DNA from: Rattus norvegicus
Taxonomy: Eukaryota > Chordata > Mammalia > Rodentia > Muridae
DNA length: 64,000 nucleotides
Assembly (NCBI RefSeq): GCF_036323735.1
Contig: NC_086021.1
Location: 129,333,976-129,397,975 of the forward strand
Direction: 5' to 3'
Positions within the stretch are counted from its first letter, which is position 1. The number at the start of each line of letters is the position of its first letter. The position numbers were made by a program, and so were the translations under genes. The notes beneath the pieces were generated by a model. It was not told the DNA's origin, did not search any database, and worked only from the letters and a program-made list of their open reading frames with translations. Shown piece after piece: positions 34,125 to 46,989 of the stretch.

Positions 34125-34954
34125 AGATTCTAGATGAAGTCCACAGTCGTGTGTGAAAATCCACTTGAAAGACTCGAGTTTTAAGTGTACAGGATCACCG
34201 CCCACATCGCGAGGAAGGGAAGGGTAACCGTCTCTTTCACAGGTCCGAGGACAACAGGGGTTTCCGCTAGAAAAGTGAGCTAGGAAGAGAACCTCGGGGA
34301 CACCCCGCGAATCTCCAAAAGCACCGGCACCAGGATGGGTCTGGCCTTGGGGAGCGCTCGGTACTGGCTCCGGCTCCAGCGCGCCAAGCCGTTAGCACCG
34401 CCCCTTCCCGCCGGCTCCACCCACCGCCGCCTAGTCACTAACCCTGGCTGCCGGGTGCGCGGCGCGTTCTTAAACCCCGCCTCCCGGGCTAGGGCGCGCT
34501 CTCCGCGTCGCCCGGCCCTAGGCGGTTCCGTTAGCGGCGGGAGGGAAAACCGCCCCCGGCGTCCCCGCCTCTGCTGCTAACGCTTTCCTCCCTACTCCCC
34601 CTGCGACCACCCCGCAGCTCGCTACGGAGGCCCCCGAAGTACAAACGTCCCTCACGCTCCGAGCCCCCTCGGAGGCTGCGTCCAGTCTGACTCCTCGGGC
34701 CCTAAAGCCCTGTGCTCATTTTTCTTTGTTTTTTGTTTCTTGTTTTTCTTTTAGTCAGGAATTCGCACTGGTGAGTTCCCTAAGGCGGCAGAAACTTTTG
34801 CCTCTTCACGGAAGTAAAAGTTGGTTCTCTTTTACCCGCTGCCGCCCAGGCCTCCCGCATTCCTTCCCTCCCGCCTCTCCGGATAGTGGCGGGCGGGGGA
34901 GGAGGAAGCCAGAGCGCCTGCGCGGGGAGGCCGCTTTCCATCCGGGTCCCTGTC

Positions 34955-35107
34955 CGTGCGGTGCAGCAGGTCGGTAGGCGGGAAATGGCGACTGGCTGAA
35001 GGAGCTGGTTCTGTTGCTGCTGAGGGATAAGCGGGAAAGACACCACCTATTGCGCAGTTGGGACCATCGCCGGAGCCCGAGGACACTTTTCTGTCGTCAC
35101 AGTGAAG
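34955..35107 (+). other. Ctdspl2: Ctdspl2 exon 1 (non-coding, 5' boundary estimated)
   Basis: Placed from the CpG island, the motif cluster and a good donor, gtgaag|gtaattc at 35107/35108. The coding start lies in the next exon about 12 kb downstream. The exon contains a minimal upstream frame, ATGGCGACTGGCTGA (34985-34999). The transcription start is not visible from sequence alone, so the left boundary is a guess. Confidence 0.65.
34985..34999 (+). promoter_or_regulatory. Ctdspl2: Short upstream ORF in Ctdspl2 exon 1
   Basis: A four-codon frame plus stop (ATG GCG ACT GGC TGA). The start context has A at -3 and G at +4 (gaaATGG), a strong Kozak match. It overlaps the YY1-like motif. It matters only if transcription starts upstream of 34985. 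Confidence 0.5.
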
Positions 35108-36837
35108 GTAATTCCCTTGGTCCAAACGCTGCCGTTGCTCCGAAGCTCAGTCCTCTCCCAGGGCCGTCTGCCGGGATCTCCTCCCCTTCTCAAGCCGAGC
35201 CTTCAGCGGTTCCAGCACGTCCGTAGGCATGCACTGTTGGCGCCTTGTACGTTCACTATGTGGAAGCCGCTCTGGTTTGGACTTTCCCCAGGGAACGGCA
35301 AGGGAGCTCACTTCCCGCCAGCTTCAGTTCTCAGGCTGCGGCCTGTGTTGTGATTTCTGGGGTTCGATTTCACCCACCCCCAGCCCCATCTCACGTTCCT
35401 AGTCTCCGACCCCGTGGACCTTAGAGCTAATTAAGTTGGATTGCCTTTTCGAACCTTCTTGTGGACCCACGTAATGTTTTCGGTATTTCATTCTTGTAGG
35501 GTGCATTAGGGGGGCGTTGCTCTCTGTACTTGAGCTCTTACAAACACCCTTTGAGAATCTGGAAAGAGGTAACTGGAACTTCTGTCCGTCTTCTGTACTG
35601 GAAAAATGTTGAGTTGACATTACTACTGTTAGAAATCAAGTGTGGTAGTAAAAACCAGCTTATGTAGGAAGCCTCCGATTTCCATAGTGGTTAGTTAAGG
35701 GTGAGTCTTAATTATACTTAACGTGCTGTTTACTTTGGGTATATCCGTATGAGTTTACTTACGAATTTACTTTTGCGTTCTTGACCAGGATTCTGTGAAA
35801 ATTAATTGCATAAGTAAATGGTGTTTATTTACTTCTCGCCCTAGTGGTAGCTGAATGTGTGAATGATTTTAAACACTTTAAGAGTACCTCAGGGAAACCT
35901 ACTGAGATGCTGCTGAGACACTACCCTAAGCTGCTGAGATGAGTATCCTTAGAAGACATTACTCCAAGGCAGGAATTTATCTTTCTCATGCTACTAAGAC
36001 AATACCAAGATTACGTTTACATCCGCATACAAATTAGTGCCTTGAAATGATAGGCTTATCTACATAATTTTTAGATTGTAGATTGCTTATTTCGATTCAT
36101 CAAATGCCAAGTTACATTTGTGTGGTCCAGCAATTATCTCTATAAAAGCGAAAGAGTAAAATGACATGTGGAAGCTATTTTTTACTTTTTTTTTTTTTTA
36201 AATAAAGAGTTCCTCGGTTTTTTGAATGCTTTGGCCATGTTGAATTTGCGGCATTATAGGTGTTTTCCTTGGGAATAAAAATGAAGATTAAAACATGGCT
36301 TATATTACATATCAGTTACTGTTTCTCATTCTCATAGGTGCAGCCTAGAGTATTTCACTTGCTGTTCACATATTAGGATTAAATTTCAGTAATAAGCAGG
36401 CACATGCAAACATCATTATAGTTTTATTTGAAAGACTTAGCCCAAGGTCATAAAGAAAGCCAAGGTAAAATATAGCTCTCATATGACGTAGTTTTAGGAA
36501 TGAGCTGGGCCTCACTGCTTTTCTAGGATTGTTTGATTTAGGGGCTTGGGGAGTGAAAGTTTAGACATACTAAATACTTATTGAGTCATTTTATTTTAAA
36601 ATAGGACCAATTATGCTGCTACTCAGAAGAATTAGGATAAATTATTTCTAGAGCAGGCTTTCTCTGTTTTAACGATGTTTTGGGGGGTGGTTTTTGATAC
36701 AATTTAGTTTATAGGTAGTAGAATCAGTATTATAGACTATGGCTAAGATTTTCCCAAGTTAGTTACTACTGCATTCAACTAGACCCTATATTCTCGTTTT
36801 GTCTTGTTTATTTTTGATTTTTTGAGACATAATTGTG

Positions 36838-36838
<1 letters not shown>

Positions 36839-36881
<43 letters not shown>
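36839..36881 (+). repeat. (GA)n microsatellite
   Basis: About 21 GA units next to a degenerate B1-like sequence. Confidence 0.97.
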
Positions 36882-36882
<1 letters not shown>

Positions 36883-37779
36883 CATTGAACTCAAAGAGAT
36901 GGACCTGCCTCTGTCTCTGTAGTTGTATTGCAGTGATAAGATTGTGTAGGAATACCAAATAGGACAGTTATGTTTTAGGTATTCTGTTCTGCATAGTGCT
37001 AGTGCCTTACAGATATTTCATTTGAACTAGGGGTGCCCCCCCTTAAGAAGTTGATGATTGGTAAAGTTTTATCTTTTCCAAATTAACCTAGCTTACTACA
37101 AGATTGTATTTGATCAAATGGCTTCTTTGTAGGGTGATTTGAATAAAATCTGGCTGGATATGTAGCGTAGTTGGTAAAGTGCTTGCCTAGCATTAAGGAA
37201 GCCCCATGTTGCTAAATCCCCATCACCAGATGAGCTGCTTATGGTGGTTCCTGCCTGTAACCTCAGGGAAATGGAAGCAGAAGAGTCAGAAGTTCATAGT
37301 CATCCTCAGCTGTATTACAAATTGGAGGCCAGCTTGCCTCCATGAGGCCCTGACTCTAAAAGAAACTTGAACCTGTTCAGAAAGGATATACTGGACAAAG
37401 ACTTGTAATTAACTGCAGAATCAATTGCTGACTGATAAAGTATGATGTTATCTTAGTTATATTACATTATGCTTTTGACTGGTGAATCAAAAATAAATAA
37501 AGAATATAGTGTTTTGCCAGAATTTGAAAAGGGCAGCATCTCCCTGTATTTGTAATTTATCAAGTTTTTATGAAAATATAAGGGAAGAAAAATACTTTAA
37601 GTCACATATCAAATGTGTGAAGAGGACCTTATACATAGTGTTCTCTTGGGTAATTTTTATTAGTAGATTAAAATCACCAAGCCATTTTAAACTGGATTGG
37701 GTACAGGTGGTCATTTGTGCTACATTGAGAATGAAATTGTTTATTTATATACTTGTTGTTGTTTTTTTTTGTTTTTTTT

Positions 37780-38495
37780 TTTGTTTGTTTTTTTTAAGTG
37801 AGACAGGGTTTGGCTATATAGCCCAAGCTTAATCAAACTCCAGATCCTTCTGCCTCAACCAGGAGTGCTGGGATTAAAGGTGAGTGCCACTAGGTTCCAG
37901 GCTTAGGCTATTTAACAGGCATAAAATTTGCTTGAATGAGCACTTTTGACCAGTTTTTGCTTACTTTTCTGACATCCTTATACCCTAACCTAAGCCAGAG
38001 GTATTCACTAATGTTTGTATGAGTCTATGTTTTTTATCCTCCTTAAGAAAAAGTGCCATTTTATAGCTCTTGCCAGCGTGAAACTTGATATATGAACACT
38101 AGGCTGGCCTTGAACTCACAGAGATCCTCCTGTCTCTGCCTGCTAAGTCAGTTCTGGGACTAAAGGAGTACATCACCACAGCTATTGAGTACATACATTT
38201 TATATTTAAACTGTATTAAATTGTTATTGAACCTACCTATAGGTAGACCTAGGTGGTTGAGATTTTCTTGAGAAATGCCATGCTGGCTTCATTTATATAT
38301 ACTGAGTATTGTGGAAATCTTTCTGAAATGCATTGTTTAAAACATTAAATTCAGCTGAGTGTGGTGGCATGCATCTTCAATTGAAATTCTTGGGAGGAAG
38401 AGGCAGGTGAATTTATGTGAGTTTAAGGCCACCTAAACTATATAGCAAGTTTTAGGACAGCCAGGGTTATATAAAGAGACTCTGTCTAAAAACAA
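37780..38495. mobile_element. Three B1 copies
   Basis: Reverse B1s at about 37780-37905 and 38095-38185, and a sense B1 at about 38350-38495 (gctgagtgtggtggcatgca ... ccagggttatataaagagac). Confidence 0.75.
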
Positions 38496-38609
38496 ATTAC
38501 AAGTTTGTAGATAAAACATCATTGTATTTTACTCATAAGTGAAGATTAGCTTATTAAACTACACATAAGTGAAGGTTCAGAGACAGTGGAATTAAGGAAA
38601 GGTAAATTT

Positions 38610-38960
38610 TCTTTTGCCTTTTTTGTTTGTTTTTGATACAGGGTTTCTTATTTTTTTTAAAAGATTTATTTTTTTATGTATATGAGTACACTGTCAGTGT
38701 CTTCAGACACACCAGAAGAGGGCATCAGATCCTATTACAGATGGTTGTGAGTTTCCATGTGGTTGCTGGGAATTGAACTCTGGACCTCTGGAAGAGCAGT
38801 CAGACCTCTTAACTGCTGAGCCATTTCTCTAGCCTGAGACAGGATTTCTATGGCTGTTCTAGAACTTGCTTTGTAGACCAGTCTGGCCTCAAACTCAGAG
38901 ATCCATCTGCCTCTGTCTCCCAAGTGCTGGGATTACAGGTGTGTACTACTGCCTGTCAAG
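38610..38960 (-). mobile_element. B1 SINE with a nested B2
   Basis: The reverse B1 is interrupted after gatacagggtttct by a reverse B2 (38652-38836) and resumes with tgagacaggatttct. That repeats the 15-bp target with two mismatches. The B2 is therefore younger than the B1. Confidence 0.88.
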
Positions 38961-39155
38961 AAAAGTTAAATTTTTACATACTGGTTATGACTGGGAAATA
39001 TATGGGATATAGGAGTGTTATCTAGGTAAGACAAACATGATGAGAGTAAATTTTATGTAGTGAGAATCTTAGGCTTCTAGGGGTCCTTTGGTATTTTTGT
39101 GAACCTAGCAATAAGGAATGGTGAGACCTAAAGGTGGCTTCCAAGATAAGACTTT

Positions 39156-39340
39156 TTTTTTTTAAGATATATTTATTTTATTTATATGAGTACACTGTAG
39201 CTGTCTTCAGATACACCAGAAGAAGGCATCGGATCCCATTACAGATGGTTGTGAACCACCATGTGGTTGCTGGGGATTGAACTCAGGACCTCTGGAAGAG
39301 TAGTTGGTGCTCTTAACTGCTGAGCCATCTCTCCAGCCCC
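39156..39340 (-). mobile_element. B2 SINE
   Basis: Reverse B2. Perfect target duplication aagataagacttt is at 39143-39155 and 39341-39353. Confidence 0.95.
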
Positions 39341-40142
39341 AAGATAAGACTTTGTGAACAAATAATTTTTTATTTTGTTTGGTGGTAGGGCAGACAGGTT
39401 TTGAATCTTCTACATAGCAGGGTCTGACCTTGAACCTCTCTCTGATCCTCCTGCCTCCGAGACCTCGAAAGTGCTCAGATTACAGGTATTTAAGCCACCA
39501 TGTCCATCAACAAAATTTTGACATAAAATCATAATAGGATAGTTCTCTATATTAGAATCTCATATTTCATAATATGCATAGCTTTCTATAATAGATTGAA
39601 AGAAAGATAGATTAAACATTATTAACAGGAGTAATAGTGCTTTGAGCTGGAGTTTCGCAGTTAGGCTTTCATAATGGCTGTAATAATTGTAGGACAAGCT
39701 CTTTTTTTTTTTTTAAGATAAAGAAACATGAAACAGTGTAGTAGAAAGTGGCACTTGAATACTTTAGAAAAAATTATGTTTAAACTTTATTAATAGCCAT
39801 TTCTATAGGATCTCACTGTACTCAGGCTGGCTTCAAACTCTATGTAGACTTACCCATTTATTTTTCTATTTTTATTGTGGTAGAGAATTCTTTTAATTTG
39901 AATTCCTTTAGTGACTTTGGAAGAGAAAATGGGCAAACCAAACAGTAGAGCATGTGTTTCAGTTTAGGTGTACTAGAATATAGATTACTTTTAGCTTTTT
40001 CTTTCATGGATGTGTTAATGTATGTTTAGGAGTCATAATTTTTAAGATAGGGTATGAGTTAATCATAGAATTTTATATTTAGTGGATAACAATTTTTTTT
40101 TGAGTCTTCCAAAATTAAGTTCTTTGTTGTTTTATCTTTTGT

Positions 40143-40243
40143 CTTTTTTTTTTTTTTTTTTTTTTTCGGAGCTGGGTACCCAACCCAGGGCCTTGTGCTT
40201 GCTAGGCAAGCGCTCTACCACTGAGCTAAATCCCCAACCCCCC
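40143..40243 (-). mobile_element. ID SINE
   Basis: Reverse ID with about 24 Ts, flanked by aagttctttgtt repeats. Substitution tacccaaccc replaces gaccgaaccc. Confidence 0.93.
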
Positions 40244-40320
40244 AAGTTCTTTGTTTTAAAACTGAGATTTTTTTTTAATTAAAAAGTTTTACATTCATTT
40301 ACTGTGTGTGTTGTGCGTAC

Positions 40321-40626
40321 ACCAAAACTATAATTATTTTAAAATTTCTTAATTATGTGTGTGACTGAGTGTATGTATGAGTACCTGTATGCCACTGCAT
40401 ACCTGTGGGGATCAGAAGACAACTTTCAGGAGTGCATTCTCTCCTTCCACCTTATGAGTTCAAAGGCTCAAACTCAGGTGAGCACACACCCTAACTCTCA
40501 CTGACCAAAGCAATTTTTGAGGCAGACAGTTGCAGTTGTACATTGTATTGGGTTACCAGATTAATGGTCCAAGAATAGGACTAGCTTTATCTAGGGGGTT
40601 CCTTACAATGTAGCAATTCACAATAA
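40321..40626 (+). repeat. Left arm of large inverted duplication
   Basis: 306 nt that recur as the reverse complement at 41251-41549. Matching anchors, read on this strand, are ctataattattttaaaattt, caactttcaggagtgcattc, caggctcaaactcagg-type text, tgaggcagaca, ccttacaatg and caattcacaataa. The two arms stay aligned with a few short indels. The middle of the arm looks like a diverged B3/B4-type SINE, but the match continues well past it on both sides. Confidence 0.9.
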
Positions 40627-41250
40627 TGGCACAAGTATAAACTTAGAAACTTGTCATAGAAGTCTACAGTTCACTAATTTCTGCCAAATCCAAGAAAAGA
40701 GAAATGATACACTGCATATGAAGGGTTCTCAGAAAGTTACCAAGACTATGTAATGTTTCTTTTTTCAAACAAAGAGGTTTGCTGAATAAATGACAATAGA
40801 GTTACAGTGACAAACATTGAAGAAAATAAGGGCAGGCTGTAAAAAGATTTCAAATCAAGCTTTAAAGGCAAAAAGAGTCAAAGCCAGCCCTAATTGTCTA
40901 TTATAAAGAATATTTGGGGAAATGAAAAGGCTGGACGTGTAGATTCATGGGAAAGTAGTTGTCTTTGCCAGGCCCTGACTAGCCAGTATCCTGGAGAAAA
41001 TACTGTGCCAGTAAGATGGCTCAAATGGGTAGACCTGACAACTTGAACTCCGTCCACAAGTCCACATGGTGCATTACTGCATTTTACTACACATAAATTT
41101 TATCTTTTGGTAAAGGGCTGAGCCAGGCAAGAAGATCATGCCTGTAATCTCAGCACTGAGAGGGAAAAAATCACTCCAAGTTTGAAGCCAACTTGGACCA
41201 CACAGAGTGAGATCTTGTCTCAAAACATATGTATACACATACATACTAAG

Positions 41251-41549
41251 TTATTGTGAATTGATGCATTGTAAGGAATCCCCTAGATAAAACCAGTCCC
41301 ATAATTGGACCATTATTGCAATCTCATAATTCAAGACATTTAAAATTTGTAAATTGTCTGCCTCAAAATTGCTTGGATCAGTGAGAGTAAGGGTGTGTGC
41401 TCATCCCCTGAGTTTGAGCCTGTGAACCCATGTGGTGGAATAAGAGAATGCACTCCTGAAAGTTGTGTGCAGTGGCCTGAAGGCACCATATATGCATTCA
41501 CTCACACACAGAATGATAAAGAAAATTTTAAAATAATTATAGCTTTGGT
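41251..41549 (-). repeat. Right arm of large inverted duplication
   Basis: 299 nt, the reverse complement partner of 40321-40626. By eye identity is roughly 80-85%. The spacer of 624 nt (40627-41250) is not symmetrical and ends in a degenerate B1 (about 41110-41225). Confidence 0.9.
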
Positions 41550-42990
41550 AGATATCAGAAATGGCTGTGATAAAGGAAAGGAACTTTTTTTTATTAATTG
41601 GCCCCCATTTTGTAAGCAAACATTCTTACTGTACTGAGGATTGTTCAGAGATAGAACTTTCTCTCATCTGATCTGTTTGAGATAAATGGAAAACAAATTG
41701 GTTAAGTTCAGGAAGATGAGTTGTAGAGTGCTAGGTTAGATCACTGCCTTCAAGGGTTTTTAGTTCTTTGCAGTGCTTCTGCCTGCTTAGCAAGGGCTCA
41801 GCTTCTGAGCTCCGTCTCCTGGCCCTTGCCATGAGGACTCACTCTTGTCAAGTGTGATTGAATCTGTTGAAGCAGGTTATTTTAGTGTTAATTTGGTAAG
41901 AGCTAAGTGAGGGATGACCTCAGGGTTTATAGAAGTTTATGGGTGTGGAGGTGGTTTTTATTAGTTACATGATACTTGGGCTGACTTTTAAACAGTGAGG
42001 ATAACTAGGTAATTAGTTGAAATAATAGTTGTGGTAAAGAGGATAGAAACTTAGGTAGAGAGCACAGAGTGTCAGCAACTATGCAACTATGATTACTGCC
42101 GTACAGAGAATGACAGCAAATAATAATTAATGAAGGAAGACTGCCCCTGGAAACACTCTGGGGAATTAATACAGGTAGATGCTGGTGCTGACTGAGCTCC
42201 AGGTTCTGTAAGACCCTGTCTCAATAAGATGGAAAAACTGAGGAGCGTAACTGGTGTCCACCTCTGTCCTCTTCACAAGCTAATCAGCACACATGAACAC
42301 CATGTATTGGCAACACACATATACACACTCTACATATTGTAGGGTGATGTATTTGCCAGTGATTTTATAGTTTAGTTTTTATTGGAAAGCAGTTGATGAG
42401 AAACCTGGTAAGAGGAGTAGACAGACTTGTGTAGTTCAGAGGATGGATTTAAAAGAAAATACTGAAAAATTAATTTTAGAGATTAAAAACCAAAATTTCA
42501 TAGTTGATTATAGGGGATAAGGACAGGTGTCACAACTAGGTGGTTGATGGAGTTTAGGTCTTTTTGGTTAGGTGATTACATATGTGGATGAGTATAGGAG
42601 AAAAAAATAAAACAAGAAGAAGATATTTTGGGATGGGATGAGAAAAACTAAATTGGTTTTAGGTAAGTTGAGTTTGAGGTGGTGTGATATATAAGTCTGA
42701 AATTTTAGATAGTAGTTTAGAAAACCTAGCAGAATTAATGTTGCAGTTTATGGTGAACCTTTGAAAGACTTCTTCCAGCACCAACACCCTTCCCCTGTAA
42801 TCTACTCACCTGGGCAGCAGATAACTACAAAACATATGTATGTTGAAAAAAAATAAATGTTTTATGCTGTTTTTATGTCTCAAGTTCTTGGACTTAAAGT
42901 ACTACTCTTGTATTTTATCATTTTCATTCTCTGGTACTAGATTTATTTTACTAAGCATGATCATTTCCCAGTCTTCTATGAAGGGATATA

Positions 42991-42991
<1 letters not shown>

Positions 42992-43039
<48 letters not shown>
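42992..43039 (+). repeat. (CA)n microsatellite
   Basis: About 24 perfect CA units. Confidence 0.98.
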
Positions 43040-43041
<2 letters not shown>

Positions 43042-43084
43042 ATTTATTTTATCATATATTTTAAATGTTACAAAGAAAAGTTAT

Positions 43085-43258
43085 ATGGCGGGCTCTGGAG
43101 ATGGCTTAGTGGTTTAGAGTGTTACTGCTCTTCGAGAACGCCTATGTTCAGTTCCCAGCACCCTCATTAGGCAGCTTACAAAATGTAACTCAAGCACCAG
43201 AGGATCTGACATCATCATTTCACACACATGAAGGCAAAATACCTATACACATTTAATA

Positions 43259-43301
<43 letters not shown>

Positions 43302-43840
43302 CCGGAGCTGGGGACCGAACCCAGGGCCTTGCGCTTCCTAGGCAAGCGCTCTGCCACTGAGCCAAATCCCCAACCCCCACATTTAATATCTTAAGTGTTA
43401 ATGGTTTCTGTAGTGAAGTCATCTGGGCCTTGTAGTGTACATGTTTTTACTACATACTCAATTTTAAATATGAGATTAATTAGCCTGTTGTGTAAGGTTT
43501 GGTGATTTCTGTTTGTTTTGAGGCAAATGTTGCTATGTCTCAGACTGGCCTGGAAGTTCTCGTATTCCTACCCTTGGCCTTTTGAGTGCTGGGATTACAG
43601 CTGTTTACCACACTATCAGCTAGCTGTTTACCTCAGCTGAAATCTTTGTGGAATTTCTTGACAGTTGGTTGCATTTGCTACTGGGTGTGCATGGCACAGT
43701 ATTTGTGGAGGCCAGAGGACAACTTCATGGAGTCATTTCTCTCCTTCCACTTATATGTGGGCTGTGGGGCTTCAACTCAGGTTGCCAGGCTTGTGTGGCA
43801 AGTGCTGTTACCCATTGAGCCATCTTGCCAACTCTTGGAG
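43085..43840. mobile_element. B3/B4-type SINEs around an ID insertion
   Basis: A sense B3/B4-like copy occupies about 43085-43260 (gctctggagatggcttagtgg). A B1-like piece is at about 43515-43610 (-), and a reverse B3/B4 copy at about 43660-43840 (gaggccagaggacaacttca ... cccattgagccatcttgcca). The ID at 43261 inserted at the end of the first one. Confidence 0.65.
43261..43378 (-). mobile_element. ID SINE with 41-nt T-run
   Basis: Reverse ID. Target duplication acatttaatatc is at 43249-43260 and 43379-43390. The pure 41-nt tail is among the longest in the window, suggesting a recent insertion. Confidence 0.96.
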
Positions 43841-44533
43841 TATTTTACTGAATATTATGAATAGAAAGTAAACACTGGTAGAGTCTATTTGGAAAATTGG
43901 ATTTTTGGAGCTGTAAGTGAAGGTGTTTGGGTTAGTCAGTTTTACATCATTGACTTAACTAAGTTTTCTTGTTGCGATTACCCAGAATCCTAGTTGGAAA
44001 GTGGGAAAGTTTCTGCTTTCTGATCAGCTCTTGACTTTTGTTTATTCTCTCTGCCTCAGGGTAAGCACCTGGAGCATACAGTGCTGGTGGCAGTTCAGAG
44101 CATCTTCTACCCTTCCCTTATGTTTAATGGTTTGGATTTTTTGTTTCCCACAGTAGACGTTGCCCCAGCACCACAGATCTATAATGTGTGCTTATGCTAG
44201 CCCATGTTCATCTAGGGTTCAAGAGCATTTGTTACTCTTGCAAAGGCCCTGGGTTTGGTTCCTAATACCCACAGGGTTGCTCATAATCATTCATAACTCT
44301 AGTTCTACAGGATCCAGACTTCTCTTTTGACCTCAGACACCAGGCGTGCACATGGTACACATACATACATAAAGGCAAAAAGCTTGTACACATAAATAAA
44401 TCTAAAGAAAAATTTAAAACTCTAATTTTATATATTTGTAATTTTTAAACATTTTAAATGTATTTTAAAACTTGCAAATGAAAGATTAATTCTGATGTCT
44501 GAATAAAATAATTTTAGATTTTTCTCACATGTT

Positions 44534-44640
44534 GTTTTTTTTTTTTTTTTCTTTTTTCTTTTTTTCGGAGCTGGGGACCGAACCCAGGGCCTTGCGCTTG
44601 CTAGGCAAGCACTCTACCACTGAGCTAAATCCCCAACCCC
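44534..44640 (-). mobile_element. ID SINE
   Basis: Reverse ID with target duplication ttttctcacatgtt at 44520-44533 and 44641-44654. Confidence 0.96.
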
Positions 44641-45109
44641 TTTTCTCACATGTTTTTATGGGATGATTCATTCTTTCATTCTTTCCTTTTTTTTTTTTTT
44701 TTTTTTCTTCTACAGAAGAACCCATGCTTGTTTCCTGTCTCTCCTAAGAAGGGCTTATCTTTTCTTGGGTTTGAGATTGATTAGTTACGTCAGGTCCTTA
44801 GTATTCTGTTGATTTCAAGAAAGTATTAATTCTTTTGTGGTTCACCCAAGTTTTTTATTGTTCGTGTTGGGCTGGAGCAGTTTAATTATTATCAGCTTTC
44901 TATAGGTGAGACAGAACTCAGTTATAGAAGAATTGGTCATTTCCCTTTCTGGAATTACAGCTTAAAGTCTGACTTTTTTTTCCCCTTGCCTTCAAGTTAT
45001 CTTCTGATTTAGATCAAGGAAAGGGAAAGGGTTCAGGTTGGCCAGATTGATGGTAAAGAAAGAAAACAGTGCCTCTTTTGGTTTTGGATAAATTTTCCTC
45101 CTTTTTTTT

Positions 45110-45375
<266 letters not shown>

Positions 45376-45544
45376 CCCTGCATTTTCCTCTTAAGGACCT
45401 TAAAGCTGTGTGACTCTGTAGAATAGTTTGGCCTCAGAGTTTCCTCTGTTTCCAGAATATTGGTATTAAAGAGATTGGCCACCTTGTCTAGTGCTGACAT
45501 TCAATTTTTGGTTTCTGATGAGGGTCGTTCTATATTCTGGATAT

Positions 45545-46375
45545 TGTTTCCTTAAGATGAATATTTGTACACATTTTCTTCATACACGTGCATGCCATGT
45601 TACAAATATGGAGCTCAGAGGACAATTTATGAGACTCATCTCCCACCTTGTGGGCCCTGAAGATTGAACTCAGACTGTGTTTTTACCCATTGGTGCATCT
45701 TGCTGGCCCCTGGATTCCTTTTTGAGTTTGTACATAGGGTTCTTGGTATACAGGTATTTTTTCATTTTGATGGCTGATTTATTCTTTTTTGAGACAGGTT
45801 CATGTATCCCAGACTGGCCTCTTGCTCACAGAGCTGCCTTCCTCTGCTACCTGAATAATGAGATTAAAGGTATTACAAGCATGGCTAGGTCATTAGACCT
45901 CTTGGGAGGCAAGGGTCTCCCAAACCCCCCCCCACCCCAAGGCCATCTCGCAAGTCTCCCTACCCCCAGATTTTTTTTTTTTTTTTTTTGGTTCTTTTTT
46001 TTTCGGAGCTGGGGACCAAACCCAGGGCCTTGCGCTTCCTAGGTAAGCGCTCTACCACTGAGCTAAATCCCCAGCCCCCCTACCCCCAGATTTTGTATTT
46101 TTCTGTGTAGTTATTTTATGGGTTAACTTGTCTCACAAGTGTGTTACAACACTGTTTCTTTTTTTCTTTCTAAAAAAATTTTTTTTGAATATGTTTTGCC
46201 TACATGTGTCTTAGTACCACGTTTGTGCTAATACTTGGAGAGGCCTGAAGAGGCAGTCAGATCTCCTGGATGGAGTTACAGATGGTTGTGAGCCTCCATG
46301 TGAGTGATGGTAATCAAAACTGGGTTCTCTAGAAGAACAATAAGTACTCTCAACTCTGGCCAGCTTTCTAGCCAC
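45545..46375 (-). mobile_element. B3/B4-type SINEs flanking an ID
   Basis: Reverse B3/B4-like copies at about 45545-45712 (gagctcagaggacaatttat) and 46160-46375 (ttacagatggttgtgagcct). A degenerate B1 is at about 45785-45890 (-). Confidence 0.6.
45975..46079 (-). mobile_element. ID SINE
   Basis: Reverse ID. Target duplication ctacccccagatttt is at 45960-45974 and 46080-46094. It has the cttacctaggaagc variant and the aagaacc tail interrupter. Confidence 0.96.
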
Positions 46376-46619
46376 CCTTATAATTTCTTCTTAAATATTT
46401 GTATTTGTATATGTGTTACTGGTAGAAGAACTCTCATATGATCTAGCAATTATCTACATCTTAGCCTGTAAACCCAGTTTTATTATGTGTGATAAGACTG
46501 AACTCTTATCAAGGTGATCCAACCCCTCTTGGTACTCTCACATGGTTATTGGTTTTTTGAATTATGTTTATGAAATTCATTCATCAAGTGATGCGTTTTC
46601 CTCTTAAGGTCAAAAGGAC

Positions 46620-46725
46620 AAAACCCTTCCCTACTTTGTTTACTGTTGTCTCAGTGCTTACCTAGCTTGGGGTCTCAGATGTGATTAACTGCTCAATAAA
46701 TATTTGTAGAGTAAATGAATGACCA
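46620..46725 (+). repeat. L2 3'-end remnant
   Basis: Contains gctcaataaatatttgtaga followed by gtaaatgaatgacc, the typical end of L2. It lies about 265 nt upstream of exon 2. Confidence 0.6.
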
Positions 46726-46989
46726 GTGTGATTTTGACATAGGTAGAGATAGCACAGTTTTGGAAAGATCGTGCACTGTATTTGGCATTACTCAATTTTC
46801 TCTTCTAGGAAGCAACATCTCACATGCTGTTAAAGTTATTTGGTAGATAACATATATATCCAGTGCCTTTCACTTACAAATACTAGTTTTAAAGGTCTCT
46901 TAGAGATCTGGGCTCTTTAAAGGAAATAGATTTTTATTGTATAAGTTATTGGGCATATTGGGTAATAACATGTTATTTTTCTCCTACAG

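Larger units (their letters stand above)
34250..35250 (+). promoter_or_regulatory. Ctdspl2: Ctdspl2 CpG-island promoter
   Basis: The only long GC- and CpG-rich stretch outside the L1. It shows no TATA box. Motifs near the presumed start are ETS-like acggaagt (34808-34815), Sp1-like gggcgggg (34891-34898), NRF1-like gcgcctgcgcgg (34914-34925) and YY1-like aaatggcg (34983-34990, the position relative to the start typical for YY1 in TATA-less genes). Open frames of 60-100 codons run through the island on both strands, as GC-rich sequence does, and show no protein features. I saw no evidence for a divergent gene. Confidence 0.85.

Noticed and set aside
34335..34580. 81-codon open frame in the CpG island
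   Set aside because: GC-rich DNA gives long frames by chance. It is Arg/Pro/Ala-rich with no recognisable domain, and overlapping frames on both strands are equally long.
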